Of a stretch of DNA of 64,000 nt, positions 8,270 through 16,712 are shown piece by piece. Origin of the DNA: DATKXU01 sp035528905 (GTDB taxonomy: Bacteria > Armatimonadota > UBA5829 > DTJY01); the NCBI GenBank assembly GCA_035528905.1, contig DATKXU010000109.1:1-64000 (forward strand). Direction: 5' to 3'. The translations under genes and the position numbers were made by a program. Positions within the stretch are counted from its first letter, which is position 1. The number at the start of each line of letters is the position of its first letter. A model generated the notes under the pieces. That model was not told where the DNA came from. It saw nothing but the letters and a program-made list of their open reading frames with translations, and did not search any database.

Positions 8270-8367
8270 AGCCGCGTAGCGACTCGGCAGCGGCCGATCT
8301 CACCGAATGCCCAGCGCCGCTCAGACCGGGGCACGGTGTTCCCAAGCCAAATTGGAGGTGGAATGTC

Positions 8368-8739
8368 ATGAGCGTGAAGGCGACGATAAAATGCAACTGC
8401 GGTCAGCGGATAATTTCAAAAGACGTGATGCAGACCGGGTACTACTTGCGATTGTTCGGGCCAAGCTTTGTGTACGTAAAGTTCCGATGCTCGCGCTGCA
8501 AGAAGCTTGGCGAGCAGTTCATCAAGCAAGAAGACTGGGAAGACGGCATACTCAAGGACATCCCTTCCGAGGTTGACCAGGGCGAGAGGGAGAAGCTCGA
8601 GGCGTTGGGGCCGATCAATGTACGCGAACAGATCGCTTTCCACTTCGGCCTGGAGAACGCCGATCCTCTGGCAAAGCTAAATAAGCAGGCGGAGCTCCAA
8701 GCCTCCGGCGCCGAAGAACCAGGGAAGACCGAGGGATAG
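8368..8739 (+). CDS. Hypothetical small zinc-ribbon-like protein
   Basis: The 123-residue product starts with a probable zinc ribbon: C-N-C at residues 9-11 and CSRC near residue 41, separated by beta-strand-like sequence (YYLRLFGPSFVYVKFRC). The remainder is acidic and helical and ends in a low-complexity tail. I do not recognise a named family; similar short proteins with this N terminus are probably lineage-specific. A strong ribosome binding site (TTGGAGGTGGAATG) precedes the ATG, and the gene has its own promoter and a strong terminator-like hairpin, so it is a single-gene unit that is probably well expressed. Confidence 0.75.
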   Translation: MSVKATIKCNCGQRIISKDVMQTGYYLRLFGPSFVYVKFRCSRCKKLGEQFIKQEDWEDGILKDIPSEVDQGEREKLEALGPINVREQIAFHFGLENADPLAKLNKQAELQASGAEEPGKTEG

Positions 8740-8765
8740 CAGCGAGGAGATAAATTGTGATTCAC

Positions 8766-8799
8766 GAAGGCCCGGTTCATTGCAATGAGCCGGGCCTTC
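8766..8799. terminator. Strong hairpin terminator
   Basis: A 16-bp stem GAAGGCCCGG(T)TCATT/AATGAGCCGGGCCTTC with a 2-base loop region, 27 bases after the stop codon. There is no long T tract, so it may act as a bidirectional or rho-assisted terminator. Confidence 0.7.
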
Positions 8800-8814
8800 G
8801 CTGTCCTTCATGCG

Positions 8815-8843
8815 TTTACACCTCCTGGGGCTTGTGATAAAAT
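8815..8843 (+). promoter_or_regulatory. Sigma-70-type promoter of the rhomboid gene
   Basis: TTTACA (8815-8820), a 17-base spacer and TAAAAT (8838-8843), 30 bases before the GTG start at 8874. Confidence 0.65.
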
Positions 8844-8873
8844 GCGTAGAAAGTCCGGCCGTGGAGGCGCGCG

Positions 8874-9581
8874 GTGATCCCGCTCCGAGACGAGAACCCT
8901 ACGAGGACCACACCCTACGTAGTTTACGGCTTGATAGCCCTGAACGTTGTCGCATTTCTATACAACGGCACGCTGGGTCCGCATACTCAGAACCCCTTGG
9001 CGGGCTTCGAGTTGGTGCCGGCCGAGCTGACGACCGGGCGGGATTTCGGGCCGCCGACGCCTGTTGCGCCCTGGGTGACAATCTTCACTTCTATGTTCCT
9101 GCATGCAAACTGGCTGCATATCTTCGGCAACATGCTCTACCTGTGGATATTCGGAAACAACATAGAGGACGTGCTGGGGCATTTCAAGTTTCTGATGTTC
9201 TACTTCGCCGCCGGCGCGGGAGCCGCTTTCGCACAAGTTCTCACAGGCCCGACGGCCAGGGTGCCGATGGTGGGAGCAAGCGGAGCCATCGCCGGGGTGC
9301 TGGGAGCTTATCTGGTGCTGTTTCCCAGGGCCAGAATCATCACCCTGTTCTTTGTGGAGGTGATAGCGCTGCCCGCCTCGATAGTATTGACGTTGTGGAT
9401 AGCCGTTCAGGTATTCAACTCGCTGCTGCTCGGCGGCGGCATGGTTCCCGGCGGAGGAATCGCATACGCGGCGCACATCGGCGGGTTCGGGATCGGCATG
9501 GCGATGATACTGATGTTCGGTGGGCGCCGGCTGCTCCGAGGCCGGCGGCCCGTTGAATACCGCAGGCGGTACTACTGGTAG
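8874..9581 (+). CDS. Rhomboid family intramembrane serine protease
   Basis: The 235-residue product has six to seven membrane helices and the rhomboid catalytic dyad: VGASGAIAGVLGAY with the catalytic Ser in helix 4 and AYAAHIGGFGIG with the catalytic His in helix 6. The N-terminal IPLRDENPTR and the HANWLHIFGNMLYLWIFG loop are typical of the bacterial GlpG/YdcA-like branch. It cleaves transmembrane substrates within the inner membrane; the substrate here is unknown. The start is a GTG at 8874 preceded by GTGGAGG. The downstream DUF5693 gene starts 53 bases after the stop and may share the transcript. Confidence 0.9.
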   Translation: MIPLRDENPTRTTPYVVYGLIALNVVAFLYNGTLGPHTQNPLAGFELVPAELTTGRDFGPPTPVAPWVTIFTSMFLHANWLHIFGNMLYLWIFGNNIEDVLGHFKFLMFYFAAGAGAAFAQVLTGPTARVPMVGASGAIAGVLGAYLVLFPRARIITLFFVEVIALPASIVLTLWIAVQVFNSLLLGGGMVPGGGIAYAAHIGGFGIGMAMILMFGGRRLLRGRRPVEYRRRYYW

Positions 9582-9634
9582 GCAAGCGCGGATTAGGGGC
9601 TAGGCATTCCGGACTGCGTATTTGGGGGTAACTT

Positions 9635-11617
9635 GTGTCAACAGGGAATGGCAAGCGTAGCATGCGAGCAGATTGGCTGCTCATACTTCTCCTGCTTCCC
9701 GGCCTGCTGAGCGGATTGGCGCTTGGAGTTCGCAGGCACGGCATCGAGGCCGGGAATCGCGCCGTCGAGCTAGTGCTCGACTATGCCGAACTGCAGAGCC
9801 TCTCGGCGGCTTCCGGGCTTCAGATGCCCGCAATCCTCGAACGCTTCAAGAAGGTCGGTGTCACGGGCGTGGCCATCAGCGAGGACCTGCTCGGCGATCT
9901 GGCGGCAACCGGCCAGGTTGCCTATATCCAGCGAGACTCAGACACGGGACCGCTCACCGTCATCCGCATACCGGAAAAGCAGCTCGCGGGAAGGGTATTC
10001 CGCGCTCTGGACACGCGCCTCATGCCGGGAACGGTTCTCCCAAGCCGCGTTGATGCGTTGGGTGTCGCTGCAACGCGCACGGTCCGAATGGCCCCGGCGA
10101 CTTTGAACTTGATGGGCGTAGGGCTGCCGCCGGACACAGTGCGGCTGGTACAGAAGTCCGGACTCGACGTGGTGGCGCGGCTGCAGAACCATCCAGCCCT
10201 CACAGAGATCGGCGTGCAGGCCGCCCTGTCCGACTTGAAGCACGATGGCATCACAAGGCTGATATGTGCAGGAGACGAGGTGTACGGGTTCAGAGGACTG
10301 ATACAGTATGCCGCTCGCTGCATCAAGTCCTCGGGCCTCGTATTCGGATCCATCGAGTTCGCAAAGCAGAAAGGCGACGCGCGAATGTGCGAGGAGCTGG
10401 ATTCGGAGTTCGTCCGGGTTCACAGCATCTCGCCCGCAGAGATGGCAGGGATGACACCCCAGATGGCGGTGGAACGCTTCGCGCGCGCCGTGAAGGAGCG
10501 GAGCATACGACTCTGCTACGTCCGGCTCCCGGAAACGTCGGGAGAGTCGCCCGTCGGGAGCAGCCTGGCCTTCGTTTCCGCGACCAGCAGGGACATCCGG
10601 AAAGCCGGGTATGAGATGGGAACCGCGCGGCCGTTCGGAAACATGTCCAGGCCACCGCTCTTCCTGGGGCTGATAGCATTGTCCGTCGCGGCGGGCGCAG
10701 TACTCCTCGTCGGCTCGCTGATAAGCTTGTCGCCAATATGGAAGTATGGCTTGCTGCTGATCGGATTGGCCGCGGTTGCGGGGCTGGCGCTCGACGGCGA
10801 GATGGGACGCCGGCTTCTCGCTCTGGCATCCGCCTTCATATTCCCAACGCTTGGGATAGCCATGCTGATCGGGCCGCACTTCAACCGTGGGACGTTCGAG
10901 AAGTCAGCGGGATTGAAGGCCGTCGCTCTGTTCATCGGCGCGTCAGCGATCACGCTGTGCGGCGCTCTACTGGTCGCGGGTTTGCTCAGCGACAGGTCAT
11001 ATATGGTGAAAGTGAACCAGTTCGTGGGTATCAAGGCGGCGCATCTGCTCCCGATACTCGCGGTCATATTCATCATGGCCGCCGGCCTGCCCATTTTCGG
11101 GAAGCCTTTCTCGAAGGTGTGGGAGGAGAGCGCAGCGAACATCCGCAGGGCCGTGAATCACCCCCTCTTCGTGTGGCACGCTCTGGCGGTGGCGGTCGCC
11201 CTGGGAATCATCGTCCTGGCACTGCTCCGCACGGGCAACGAGCCCGGCGTTGGAGTAACCGGCATCGAACTCAAGTTCCGATCGGTCCTCGATCGCCTTA
11301 TGGCGGTGCGTCCGAGGACGAAGGAGTTCCTGGTCGGCCATCCGGCTCTGCTTGTTGGCACGGCGCTGCTTCTGACCCGCAGGAGAGGCTGGGGACTGCC
11401 TCTCGTGGCGTTGGGCGTGCTTGGGCAAGTGTCGCTGCTGAACACATTCTGTCATATCCACACGCCGCTGAACGTCTCGGCGCTCCGTGCGGCGAACGGG
11501 CTGGCGCTCGGCCTCCTGCTGGGCATAGCGGCATGGTACATCGTGGGCATATTCAGTCGGCCAAGGGGAGCCAGCGCCGAACCCAGAGGCAAATCAACAA
11601 CGAGTGACACAACTTAG
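9635..11617 (+). CDS. DUF5693 family polytopic membrane protein
   Basis: The 660-residue product has an N-terminal membrane anchor (residues about 14-30), an extracytoplasmic alpha/beta domain (about 35-335; GVTGVAISEDLLGDL, FVRVHSISPAEM) and then about nine membrane helices. This arrangement and the sequence match the DUF5693 family, whose genes are consistently next to csaB in Firmicutes and relatives. The role is not established; a contribution to pyruvylated polymer export or modification has been suggested by context only. The start is a GTG at 9635 with GGGGGTAACTT upstream. Its 3' end overlaps csaB by 14 bases, indicating translational coupling. Confidence 0.82.
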   Translation: MSTGNGKRSMRADWLLILLLLPGLLSGLALGVRRHGIEAGNRAVELVLDYAELQSLSAASGLQMPAILERFKKVGVTGVAISEDLLGDLAATGQVAYIQRDSDTGPLTVIRIPEKQLAGRVFRALDTRLMPGTVLPSRVDALGVAATRTVRMAPATLNLMGVGLPPDTVRLVQKSGLDVVARLQNHPALTEIGVQAALSDLKHDGITRLICAGDEVYGFRGLIQYAARCIKSSGLVFGSIEFAKQKGDARMCEELDSEFVRVHSISPAEMAGMTPQMAVERFARAVKERSIRLCYVRLPETSGESPVGSSLAFVSATSRDIRKAGYEMGTARPFGNMSRPPLFLGLIALSVAAGAVLLVGSLISLSPIWKYGLLLIGLAAVAGLALDGEMGRRLLALASAFIFPTLGIAMLIGPHFNRGTFEKSAGLKAVALFIGASAITLCGALLVAGLLSDRSYMVKVNQFVGIKAAHLLPILAVIFIMAAGLPIFGKPFSKVWEESAANIRRAVNHPLFVWHALAVAVALGIIVLALLRTGNEPGVGVTGIELKFRSVLDRLMAVRPRTKEFLVGHPALLVGTALLLTRRRGWGLPLVALGVLGQVSLLNTFCHIHTPLNVSALRAANGLALGLLLGIAAWYIVGIFSRPRGASAEPRGKSTTSDTT

Positions 11618-12707
11618 ACGGATACTGATATCGGGATACTACGGATTCTCAAACGCCGGGGATGAGGCCGTCCTGTCCGCCATAATCGGCGGTTTGAGGT
11701 CGCAGGCCGGGGACGACGTCGAGATCACGGTACTGTCTGCGTCGCCGGAAGAGACTGCAAACGCGCACGAGGTCACAGCCGTGCCGCGCGGCTCGGCATC
11801 TCATGTAACAAAGGCTCTGAAGGGGTGCGATCTGCTTATCAGCGGCGGCGGGAGCCTGATCCAGGACGCCACCAGCTTCCGCTCGCTGGCCTATTACCTG
11901 GCAATCATCGCGCTGGCCAAGTTCTACCGGCGCAAGGTGATGATCCTCGGCCAGGGAATCGGCCCTCTGCGAAGAAGCATCTCGCGCCGGCTCACACAAG
12001 CGGTTTTGAACAAAGTTGATCTCATCACGGTCAGAGACGCCCGGTCTGCGGCGCTGCTCGAAGAACTGGGCGTGCGCAAGCCTCCCATCCGGACTACTGC
12101 TGACCCGACTCTCCTGCTGGAACCTTGTCAATCGGAAGAAGCGATCCGGCTGCTGTCGGACATGGGCCTGAGCGCGCACGACGACCTGATTGCAGTATCT
12201 CTGCGGAAGTGGCCCATTCTGCGGATCGAGGAATCAGCGACGGAAGCCTTGGCGGCGCTGGCGAAGACGCTGCCCGCGAAGCTCCTGCTGCTGACCATGC
12301 ACACGCCGGAGGACGTTCTGATTGCCAGGCAGGTTCAGGAAGCGCTCGATTTGCCGGGGCGAGTCATTGTGCAGCCGGAGCCCTGGACGGGCGGCCAGTT
12401 ACTCGGCGTGCTCGCAAAGTGCCGCCTGGCGGTCGCGATGAGGCTTCACGCGCTGATATTCGCTGCAGCCGCCGGAGTGCCGTCCATAGGCATCGTGTAC
12501 GATCCCAAGGTGGAACATTTCCTCGCCGCGACTGGTCAGCAAAGTATCTCCTTGGCGGAGGCGGCATCCGGTCTGCTCGCAGAGCGGGTAACGCGCGCCT
12601 GGGAGGCCCGCGATGCGCTGGCATCCCGGCTTTCGGAAACCGTTCCAGCCATGAGAGAGGCAGCGGCGGAGAACATCCGGCTGGCATTGCAGGTGCTCGG
12701 TTCTTAG
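11604..12707 (+). CDS. csaB: Polysaccharide pyruvyl transferase CsaB
   Basis: The 367-residue product belongs to the CsaB branch of the polysaccharide pyruvyl transferase family: RILISGYYGFSNAGDEAVLSAI at the N terminus, LISGGGSLIQDATSFRSLAYYL, LGQGIGPL, RDARSAALLEELG and the C-terminal VAMRLHALIFAAAAGVPSIGIVYDPKV. CsaB transfers pyruvate from PEP to a cell-wall polysaccharide, creating the ketal recognised by SLH domains of S-layer proteins. It starts with GTG inside the end of the DUF5693 gene. Finding it together with lptC/lptA argues for an envelope with both an outer membrane and SLH-type anchoring. Confidence 0.9.
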   Translation: MTQLRRILISGYYGFSNAGDEAVLSAIIGGLRSQAGDDVEITVLSASPEETANAHEVTAVPRGSASHVTKALKGCDLLISGGGSLIQDATSFRSLAYYLAIIALAKFYRRKVMILGQGIGPLRRSISRRLTQAVLNKVDLITVRDARSAALLEELGVRKPPIRTTADPTLLLEPCQSEEAIRLLSDMGLSAHDDLIAVSLRKWPILRIEESATEALAALAKTLPAKLLLLTMHTPEDVLIARQVQEALDLPGRVIVQPEPWTGGQLLGVLAKCRLAVAMRLHALIFAAAAGVPSIGIVYDPKVEHFLAATGQQSISLAEAASGLLAERVTRAWEARDALASRLSETVPAMREAAAENIRLALQVLGS

Positions 12708-12721
12708 CAAGGAGGACTTCG

Positions 12722-13315
12722 GTGGAACAGGCGGGCAAACGAGCGGCATGGAGAGCAGCTCAACCGCTGCCAGGGGCCGCTGCGATATTGGCCGGGGTTC
12801 TCCTCGGAATTGCCATCGGAATATACAGCAACGAAGAGGGGCGCACGGCGAGAGCAGAGAGCTGCCTGGCGAATGCCAGATGCATCGCGTACGCCTTGCA
12901 CATGTATGCCCAGGACCATGGTGGAAGGCTTCCGAAGGCTTCCGGCCAGGAGTGGGTCCTGCAGGCATATCCGTACCTGCGGGATCCCTTAGCGCATCCG
13001 TCTTTTCGGAATTTCAACGCACTGTACTGCCCTGAGGACAGGGAGGCGTCGGGAGGCTATCGCCACGCCGTGCATGAGATCGAGCGAGAAACGGGCAAGC
13101 TTGACTACGCGTCTGAGGCAGTGTTCGCTCGCATGAGGAAGAACGGTTCGCGTCTCACCAGCTATGAGATGCCGAAGGCCGTGGCCGGCGTCCGGCTTGA
13201 GGATATTCGTTCTCCTGCTAAGACCGTTATACTTCAGGAGACCGAACCCCGGCACGATGGTTATGCCGCTGTCGCATACGCAGACCGCCATGTCGAAAAG
13301 GTCAGGGGACGCTGA
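12722..13315 (+). CDS. Membrane-anchored pseudopilin-like protein (H-X9-DG-like)
   Basis: The 197-residue product has one N-terminal membrane helix (about residues 15-35) and then AESCLANARCIAYALHMYAQDHGGRLP, the stretch that follows the pilin helix in class III prepilins of this lineage, and ends with AYADRHVEKV, a variant of the YADGH motif seen in the two prepilins at 40.9 and 42.0 kb. It lacks the G/FTLIE prepilin peptidase site, so it is probably a fixed membrane protein rather than a processed pilin. The start is a GTG with AAGGAGG seven bases upstream; a longer open frame overlapping csaB is not supported. It follows csaB by 14 bases and is likely in the same operon. Function unknown. 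Confidence 0.75.
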   Translation: MEQAGKRAAWRAAQPLPGAAAILAGVLLGIAIGIYSNEEGRTARAESCLANARCIAYALHMYAQDHGGRLPKASGQEWVLQAYPYLRDPLAHPSFRNFNALYCPEDREASGGYRHAVHEIERETGKLDYASEAVFARMRKNGSRLTSYEMPKAVAGVRLEDIRSPAKTVILQETEPRHDGYAAVAYADRHVEKVRGR

Positions 13316-13360
13316 TCTCGCGAGCCAATCGAATCGTCCAAGGCCGGAAAGGGGAAGGGA

Positions 13361-13430
13361 ACATCCAACACCCGACGTCCAATCCAGGGGCGCAAACCTG
13401 AGACCTGGAACCTGGAACTTGAAACCTTGC
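13361..13430. repeat. Degenerate microrepeat (CCTGGAACTTGAAACC type)
   Basis: Between two genes the sequence runs through CATCCAACACCCGACGTCC and then units of AACCTGAGACCTGGAACCTGG. The two unit types recur elsewhere: the first resembles 38461-38500 and the second resembles 17814-17850 and 46161-46200. No gene is present in the 186-base gap. Confidence 0.6.
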
Positions 13431-13501
13431 CAGCCACGTTACGTAAAACAGATTGGATGCCGCAGTCTCTATTTATCAGTGGAAACGGATGGTGACTTCC
13501 C

Positions 13502-14989
13502 ATGAAAAAGCGAACAAGCATCGGCATGCTCGTACCTGCAGTGGCTGTGTCGCTGGCCCTCACGGCGCTTCTCCAAGGATGCGGCGGAGAGAGGACGCAC
13601 CTCAGCGTCGTCAGCGGGACTATTGCCGACATCAATCGCAACCCGATCGTCGGAGCCAAAGTGTGGGTCGACGACTACCACCAAACACAGTCTCTGAGCA
13701 CCGGCACATACAGGCTGGAAGGCGTGGAGAGCGGCTGGCGAACCGTCTGGGCAAGCGCAGACATTAGTGGACAGACGTGGATCGGCAGCGCCGCGGCGGA
13801 AATACTGCGGGACCAGCCTACGATGAACATCCACATCACACTGGCGCCTGTGAGCGAAACCACCGAGATTCGCGGCTACGTGGAGGACGACACCGGCCAC
13901 CCGGTCGAGGGGGCACGGGTGCTGCTCACTACGCGCCTGCTGTCGCCTCCGGAGGACACCGACGCCTACGACGGCCCTTATGGGTCCATGGTAGCCGTCA
14001 CGAACGGGAGCGGAGAGTATCGGCTGGAAAACGTGCCGGTCGGCTTGAAGGCGACAATAGCGGCATCGAAGGTCGGCTTCTACAACCAGGAAAAGGCGAT
14101 TACCACCGCCAGCCCGAGCCAACTTGTGGACTTCACGCTGCAGGAATCGCACGTGGCATATCGCTTGGAGCCACCAGACCTTGACGCAGTCGAATCGTAC
14201 ACCATGCCGGACACCATGACCAGGAGCGACGCCGATGCCTTCAAGGCGATCAGGGCGATTACGTCGCCGCGCTACTTCCAGGCCATCGCTAAGCAGAAGC
14301 AGGTGATGACTCGCGCAACGCCGCCCGGCTCGCTGATCGAGATAGACCTTTACTGGAACGCGCTGAATGCGAATGATTCCCAGGAGATCGCCGGCTACGG
14401 GATCTACCGCGGGACCGCTCCGCGCACGGGCGCGAAAGCCATTGATTTCGTGCGCGACCCCTATGCCAATTTCTACAGCGACACAGACATAGCGATTACG
14501 CCCTATGTGGATTATTACTATGCCGTGACTGCGGTAGATGTGGAGTTCCTCGACCAGTTCAACAACCCTGATCCCGGCGCAGAAAGCGAGAAGAGCAACT
14601 GGCTTGCAATACGCCCGCTCGGGCAGTTGAAGGCCGATTCTCCGGAGCAGGGAGCAGTGGTGTCGGAGAACCCCTTGTTCAACTGGTCAGCACTGGTAGG
14701 GGCGGCTTTCTACAAAGTGTTCGTGTACGATGAGTTTCCGACGCTGGCGGCTGATCCCTCCAGGACTTACACTAGCCCACAGCCGCCTCCCGGTGTAGTA
14801 ACTCTGCCCATCTGGCCGAGGACACTCGACTCGAACGAAAGCAGAGTCGAGGCGGGGACAACGTCAATTCACTACACGGGACCGGCGCTGACGCCGGGGA
14901 AGACTTACTACTGGCTGGTCATGGCGAAGGATGAAGAGGAATGGGCGGTCTCGTACAGCCAGCTCAGGTATTTCACGGTAGCGAGGTAA
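13502..14989 (+). CDS. Lipoprotein with two carboxypeptidase-regulatory-like domains and FN3-like domain
   Basis: The 495-residue product starts with a lipoprotein signal peptide (KKRTSIG... ending in the lipobox LLQGC). Residues about 33-120 and 122-230 are two carboxypeptidase-regulatory-like beta sandwiches (VSGTIADINRNPIVGAKVWV and IRGYVEDDTGHPVEGARVLL are the diagnostic first strands). Residues about 275-380 look FN3-like (IEIDLYWNALNANDSQEIAGYGIYRG), and the last 120 residues contain another beta domain with TPGKTYYWLVMAKDEEEW. Such proteins are surface-exposed adhesion or binding modules; no enzyme motif is visible. The ribosome binding site is weak (GGTGA). It precedes lptC by 9 bases and is probably cotranscribed with lptC and lptA. 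Confidence 0.8.
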   Translation: MKKRTSIGMLVPAVAVSLALTALLQGCGGERTHLSVVSGTIADINRNPIVGAKVWVDDYHQTQSLSTGTYRLEGVESGWRTVWASADISGQTWIGSAAAEILRDQPTMNIHITLAPVSETTEIRGYVEDDTGHPVEGARVLLTTRLLSPPEDTDAYDGPYGSMVAVTNGSGEYRLENVPVGLKATIAASKVGFYNQEKAITTASPSQLVDFTLQESHVAYRLEPPDLDAVESYTMPDTMTRSDADAFKAIRAITSPRYFQAIAKQKQVMTRATPPGSLIEIDLYWNALNANDSQEIAGYGIYRGTAPRTGAKAIDFVRDPYANFYSDTDIAITPYVDYYYAVTAVDVEFLDQFNNPDPGAESEKSNWLAIRPLGQLKADSPEQGAVVSENPLFNWSALVGAAFYKVFVYDEFPTLAADPSRTYTSPQPPPGVVTLPIWPRTLDSNESRVEAGTTSIHYTGPALTPGKTYYWLVMAKDEEEWAVSYSQLRYFTVAR

Positions 14990-14998
14990 CATGCCGTT

Positions 14999-15538
14999 GT
15001 GAAACGATGGTTTCCCTGGATAACGGCTGCGGCAATAGCAGTCGGGTTGGTCTGGGCCTTTATCTACCTTGGCACGCGCGGCCCGAGGCTGGATGAGGAT
15101 CATCTGGCCGGAGTGGCGATAAGGCTGAAAAACGCAAAGCTGGTCGGCCGGTCGGGTGGAAAGAAGGTGTGGGCATTCGAGGCCCGGACTATTGACGTGA
15201 GCAGAGACCGGCGAACGGCCACTTTCAAGGGCGTCACTCGCGGCTGCCTGCTGCAAGACGGCAAACAGATAGCGTCACTCTCCGCCGGGAAGGTCATCTA
15301 CAACACATTCACGCAGAATGTCGCAGTTCCGGGAAGCGCCGAAGTCGTCCTGACAGACGGCCCATCATTCAAAGTGAGGGACGCGTACTGGGATGCGCGC
15401 AAATCCAGGCTGTTCTGCCGGGGCGGAGTGGATGCCGCCTTGGCAGGCAGCACGCTCCACGGCGAGCGCATGACTGTGGACGTCGGGAAGAAGGAGCTGA
15501 CGATCTACAAGGTGAATGGACAAATCAGACTCGAATAG
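14999..15538 (+). CDS. lptC: LPS transport periplasmic protein LptC-like
   Basis: The 179-residue product has one N-terminal membrane anchor (residues about 7-24) and a beta-jelly-roll periplasmic domain typical of LptC: VAIRLKNAKLVGRSGGKKVWAFEA, then a ladder of short strands ending in GGVDAALAGSTLHGERMTVD. In the Lpt machine LptC sits in the inner membrane complex and hands lipopolysaccharide to LptA. The GTG start lies 9 bases after the lipoprotein gene. Its stop overlaps the longest possible frame of the next gene, lptA, consistent with an lptCA operon. Confidence 0.82.
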   Translation: MKRWFPWITAAAIAVGLVWAFIYLGTRGPRLDEDHLAGVAIRLKNAKLVGRSGGKKVWAFEARTIDVSRDRRTATFKGVTRGCLLQDGKQIASLSAGKVIYNTFTQNVAVPGSAEVVLTDGPSFKVRDAYWDARKSRLFCRGGVDAALAGSTLHGERMTVDVGKKELTIYKVNGQIRLE

Positions 15539-15557
15539 CCGGAGAGCAGCAACGGAC

Positions 15558-16367
15558 ATGAAAATGAATCAACGGGCTAAATGGAGAATCGGGTCAGCAA
15601 TTGCGGCCACGATAGGCCTGGCGGTCGTGAGCGCGGTTCCGGCGGCGCAGCAAGGGACGCCTCCGAAGCCTGCCGAGCCCAAGTACACGGAGATCAAGTA
15701 CTCCGCCGATATGACCTCGTATCGCTGGGACGGAGAGGACCGCATACTGGTGCTCAAGGGTAACGTCAAGTTCGTGCAGGGAGACACCGCTCTTCTCGCA
15801 GATAAGGTTGACTACCGCGAGAGCACAGACACGGCCATTGCGACCGGCAACCTGAAGATCTACGATGACCGGGACACGATCACCGGCGACACATGCACCA
15901 TGAACTTCGAGGAGAAGAAGGGAACGCTGGCAGGGAACGTTCGAATAGTGGCCAAGCCTAAGCCGAAGCCCCAGGGTTCATCGGACTCCAAGCCGAAATC
16001 GCTGAAATCCGAGTGGAAGGACGGCTTGGTCATCACCTGCGACAAGGTGGACTACTACTATAAGGAAAAGAAGGCGGTGATTCCCTCGCCGGTCACGATG
16101 GTGCAGAAGAGCAGGACGGTCACCGCTGATTCGGCGATATACCTCAGCAAAGAGGAGATCATTCAGCTAGTCGGCAGCGTCAAGGGACGCGACGAAAAGG
16201 ACAGACATTCGTTCTCCGCGCCCAAGGTCACGATCTCCATCAAGGAGAACGATGAATGGATCACGGCCGAGAAGGCCACCGGCTCTTTCTACGTGAAAGA
16301 GAAGGAAGAGGAGTCGAAGCCGGCAGAGAAGACGACTGAGCAGCCGGCAGAAAAGTCCGGCACGTAG
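15558..16367 (+). CDS. lptA: LptA/OstA-like periplasmic LPS transport protein
   Basis: The product (269 residues) has a signal peptide (MKMNQRAKWRIGSAIAATIG, cleavage after VPAAQ) and OstA-fold repeats: SADMTSYRWDGEDRILVLKGNVKF, LLADKVDYRESTDTAIATGNLKI, DTITGDTCTMNFEEKKGTLAGNV and a second set from residue 155. LptA forms the periplasmic bridge for lipopolysaccharide to the outer membrane. The ATG at 15558 was preferred over an ATG at 15516 because the signal peptide begins there and GGAGAG precedes it; the upstream start would overlap lptC. The C-terminal 30 residues are a charged low-complexity tail. No lptB or lptF/G gene is in the window. Confidence 0.82.
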   Translation: MKMNQRAKWRIGSAIAATIGLAVVSAVPAAQQGTPPKPAEPKYTEIKYSADMTSYRWDGEDRILVLKGNVKFVQGDTALLADKVDYRESTDTAIATGNLKIYDDRDTITGDTCTMNFEEKKGTLAGNVRIVAKPKPKPQGSSDSKPKSLKSEWKDGLVITCDKVDYYYKEKKAVIPSPVTMVQKSRTVTADSAIYLSKEEIIQLVGSVKGRDEKDRHSFSAPKVTISIKENDEWITAEKATGSFYVKEKEEESKPAEKTTEQPAEKSGT

Positions 16368-16502
16368 CGCACGAACGTACAATATGCCCCACTCCGGAAA
16401 CTCACCGCCGAAGGCCCTTGCTTCCGAGAGCCAAGATATTCGCAGGCTGTTAGGCGGCTGCTTGCACCAGTCCTCACCGGTTACTCAGCGATAGTTACCA
16501 GC

Positions 16503-16656
16503 TGTAAGAGTTCACGATTGTTGATAATAAAATCCGACCGTTGTCATTCTGAGTCCCGAGAATCGGGACGAAGAATCTGTCGAGCGTAGGCGAGATGCTT
16601 CGCTTTGCTCAGCATGACATTACTATCAAGGAACCTGAACTGTTTCTACTAGTTGC
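16503..16656. repeat. Dispersed 150-bp repeat, copy 1
   Basis: The sequence is nearly identical to 49613-49758. It begins TGTAAGAGTTCACGATTGTT and contains a broken palindrome: GTCATTCTGAG...CTCAGCATGAC with an inner CGAAGAATCT...AGATGCTTCG pairing. This copy carries an extra small palindrome (TCCCGAGAATCGGGA) where the other has CGGCAG. The two copies have the same orientation relative to the downstream plus-strand gene, and both end close to a -35 element. Confidence 0.85.
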
Positions 16657-16680
16657 TTAAATGGTAGCAAGTGATATAAT
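16653..16680 (+). promoter_or_regulatory. Promoter of the dipeptide epimerase gene, -35 at the repeat edge
   Basis: TTGCTT (16653-16658), a 16-base spacer and a perfect TATAAT (16675-16680), 33 bases before the ATG at 16713. The -35 hexamer begins inside the last bases of the dispersed repeat. Confidence 0.65.
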
Positions 16681-16712
16681 TAAGCTGGTGGTAGGTACGG
16701 AGGCGGATTGCC

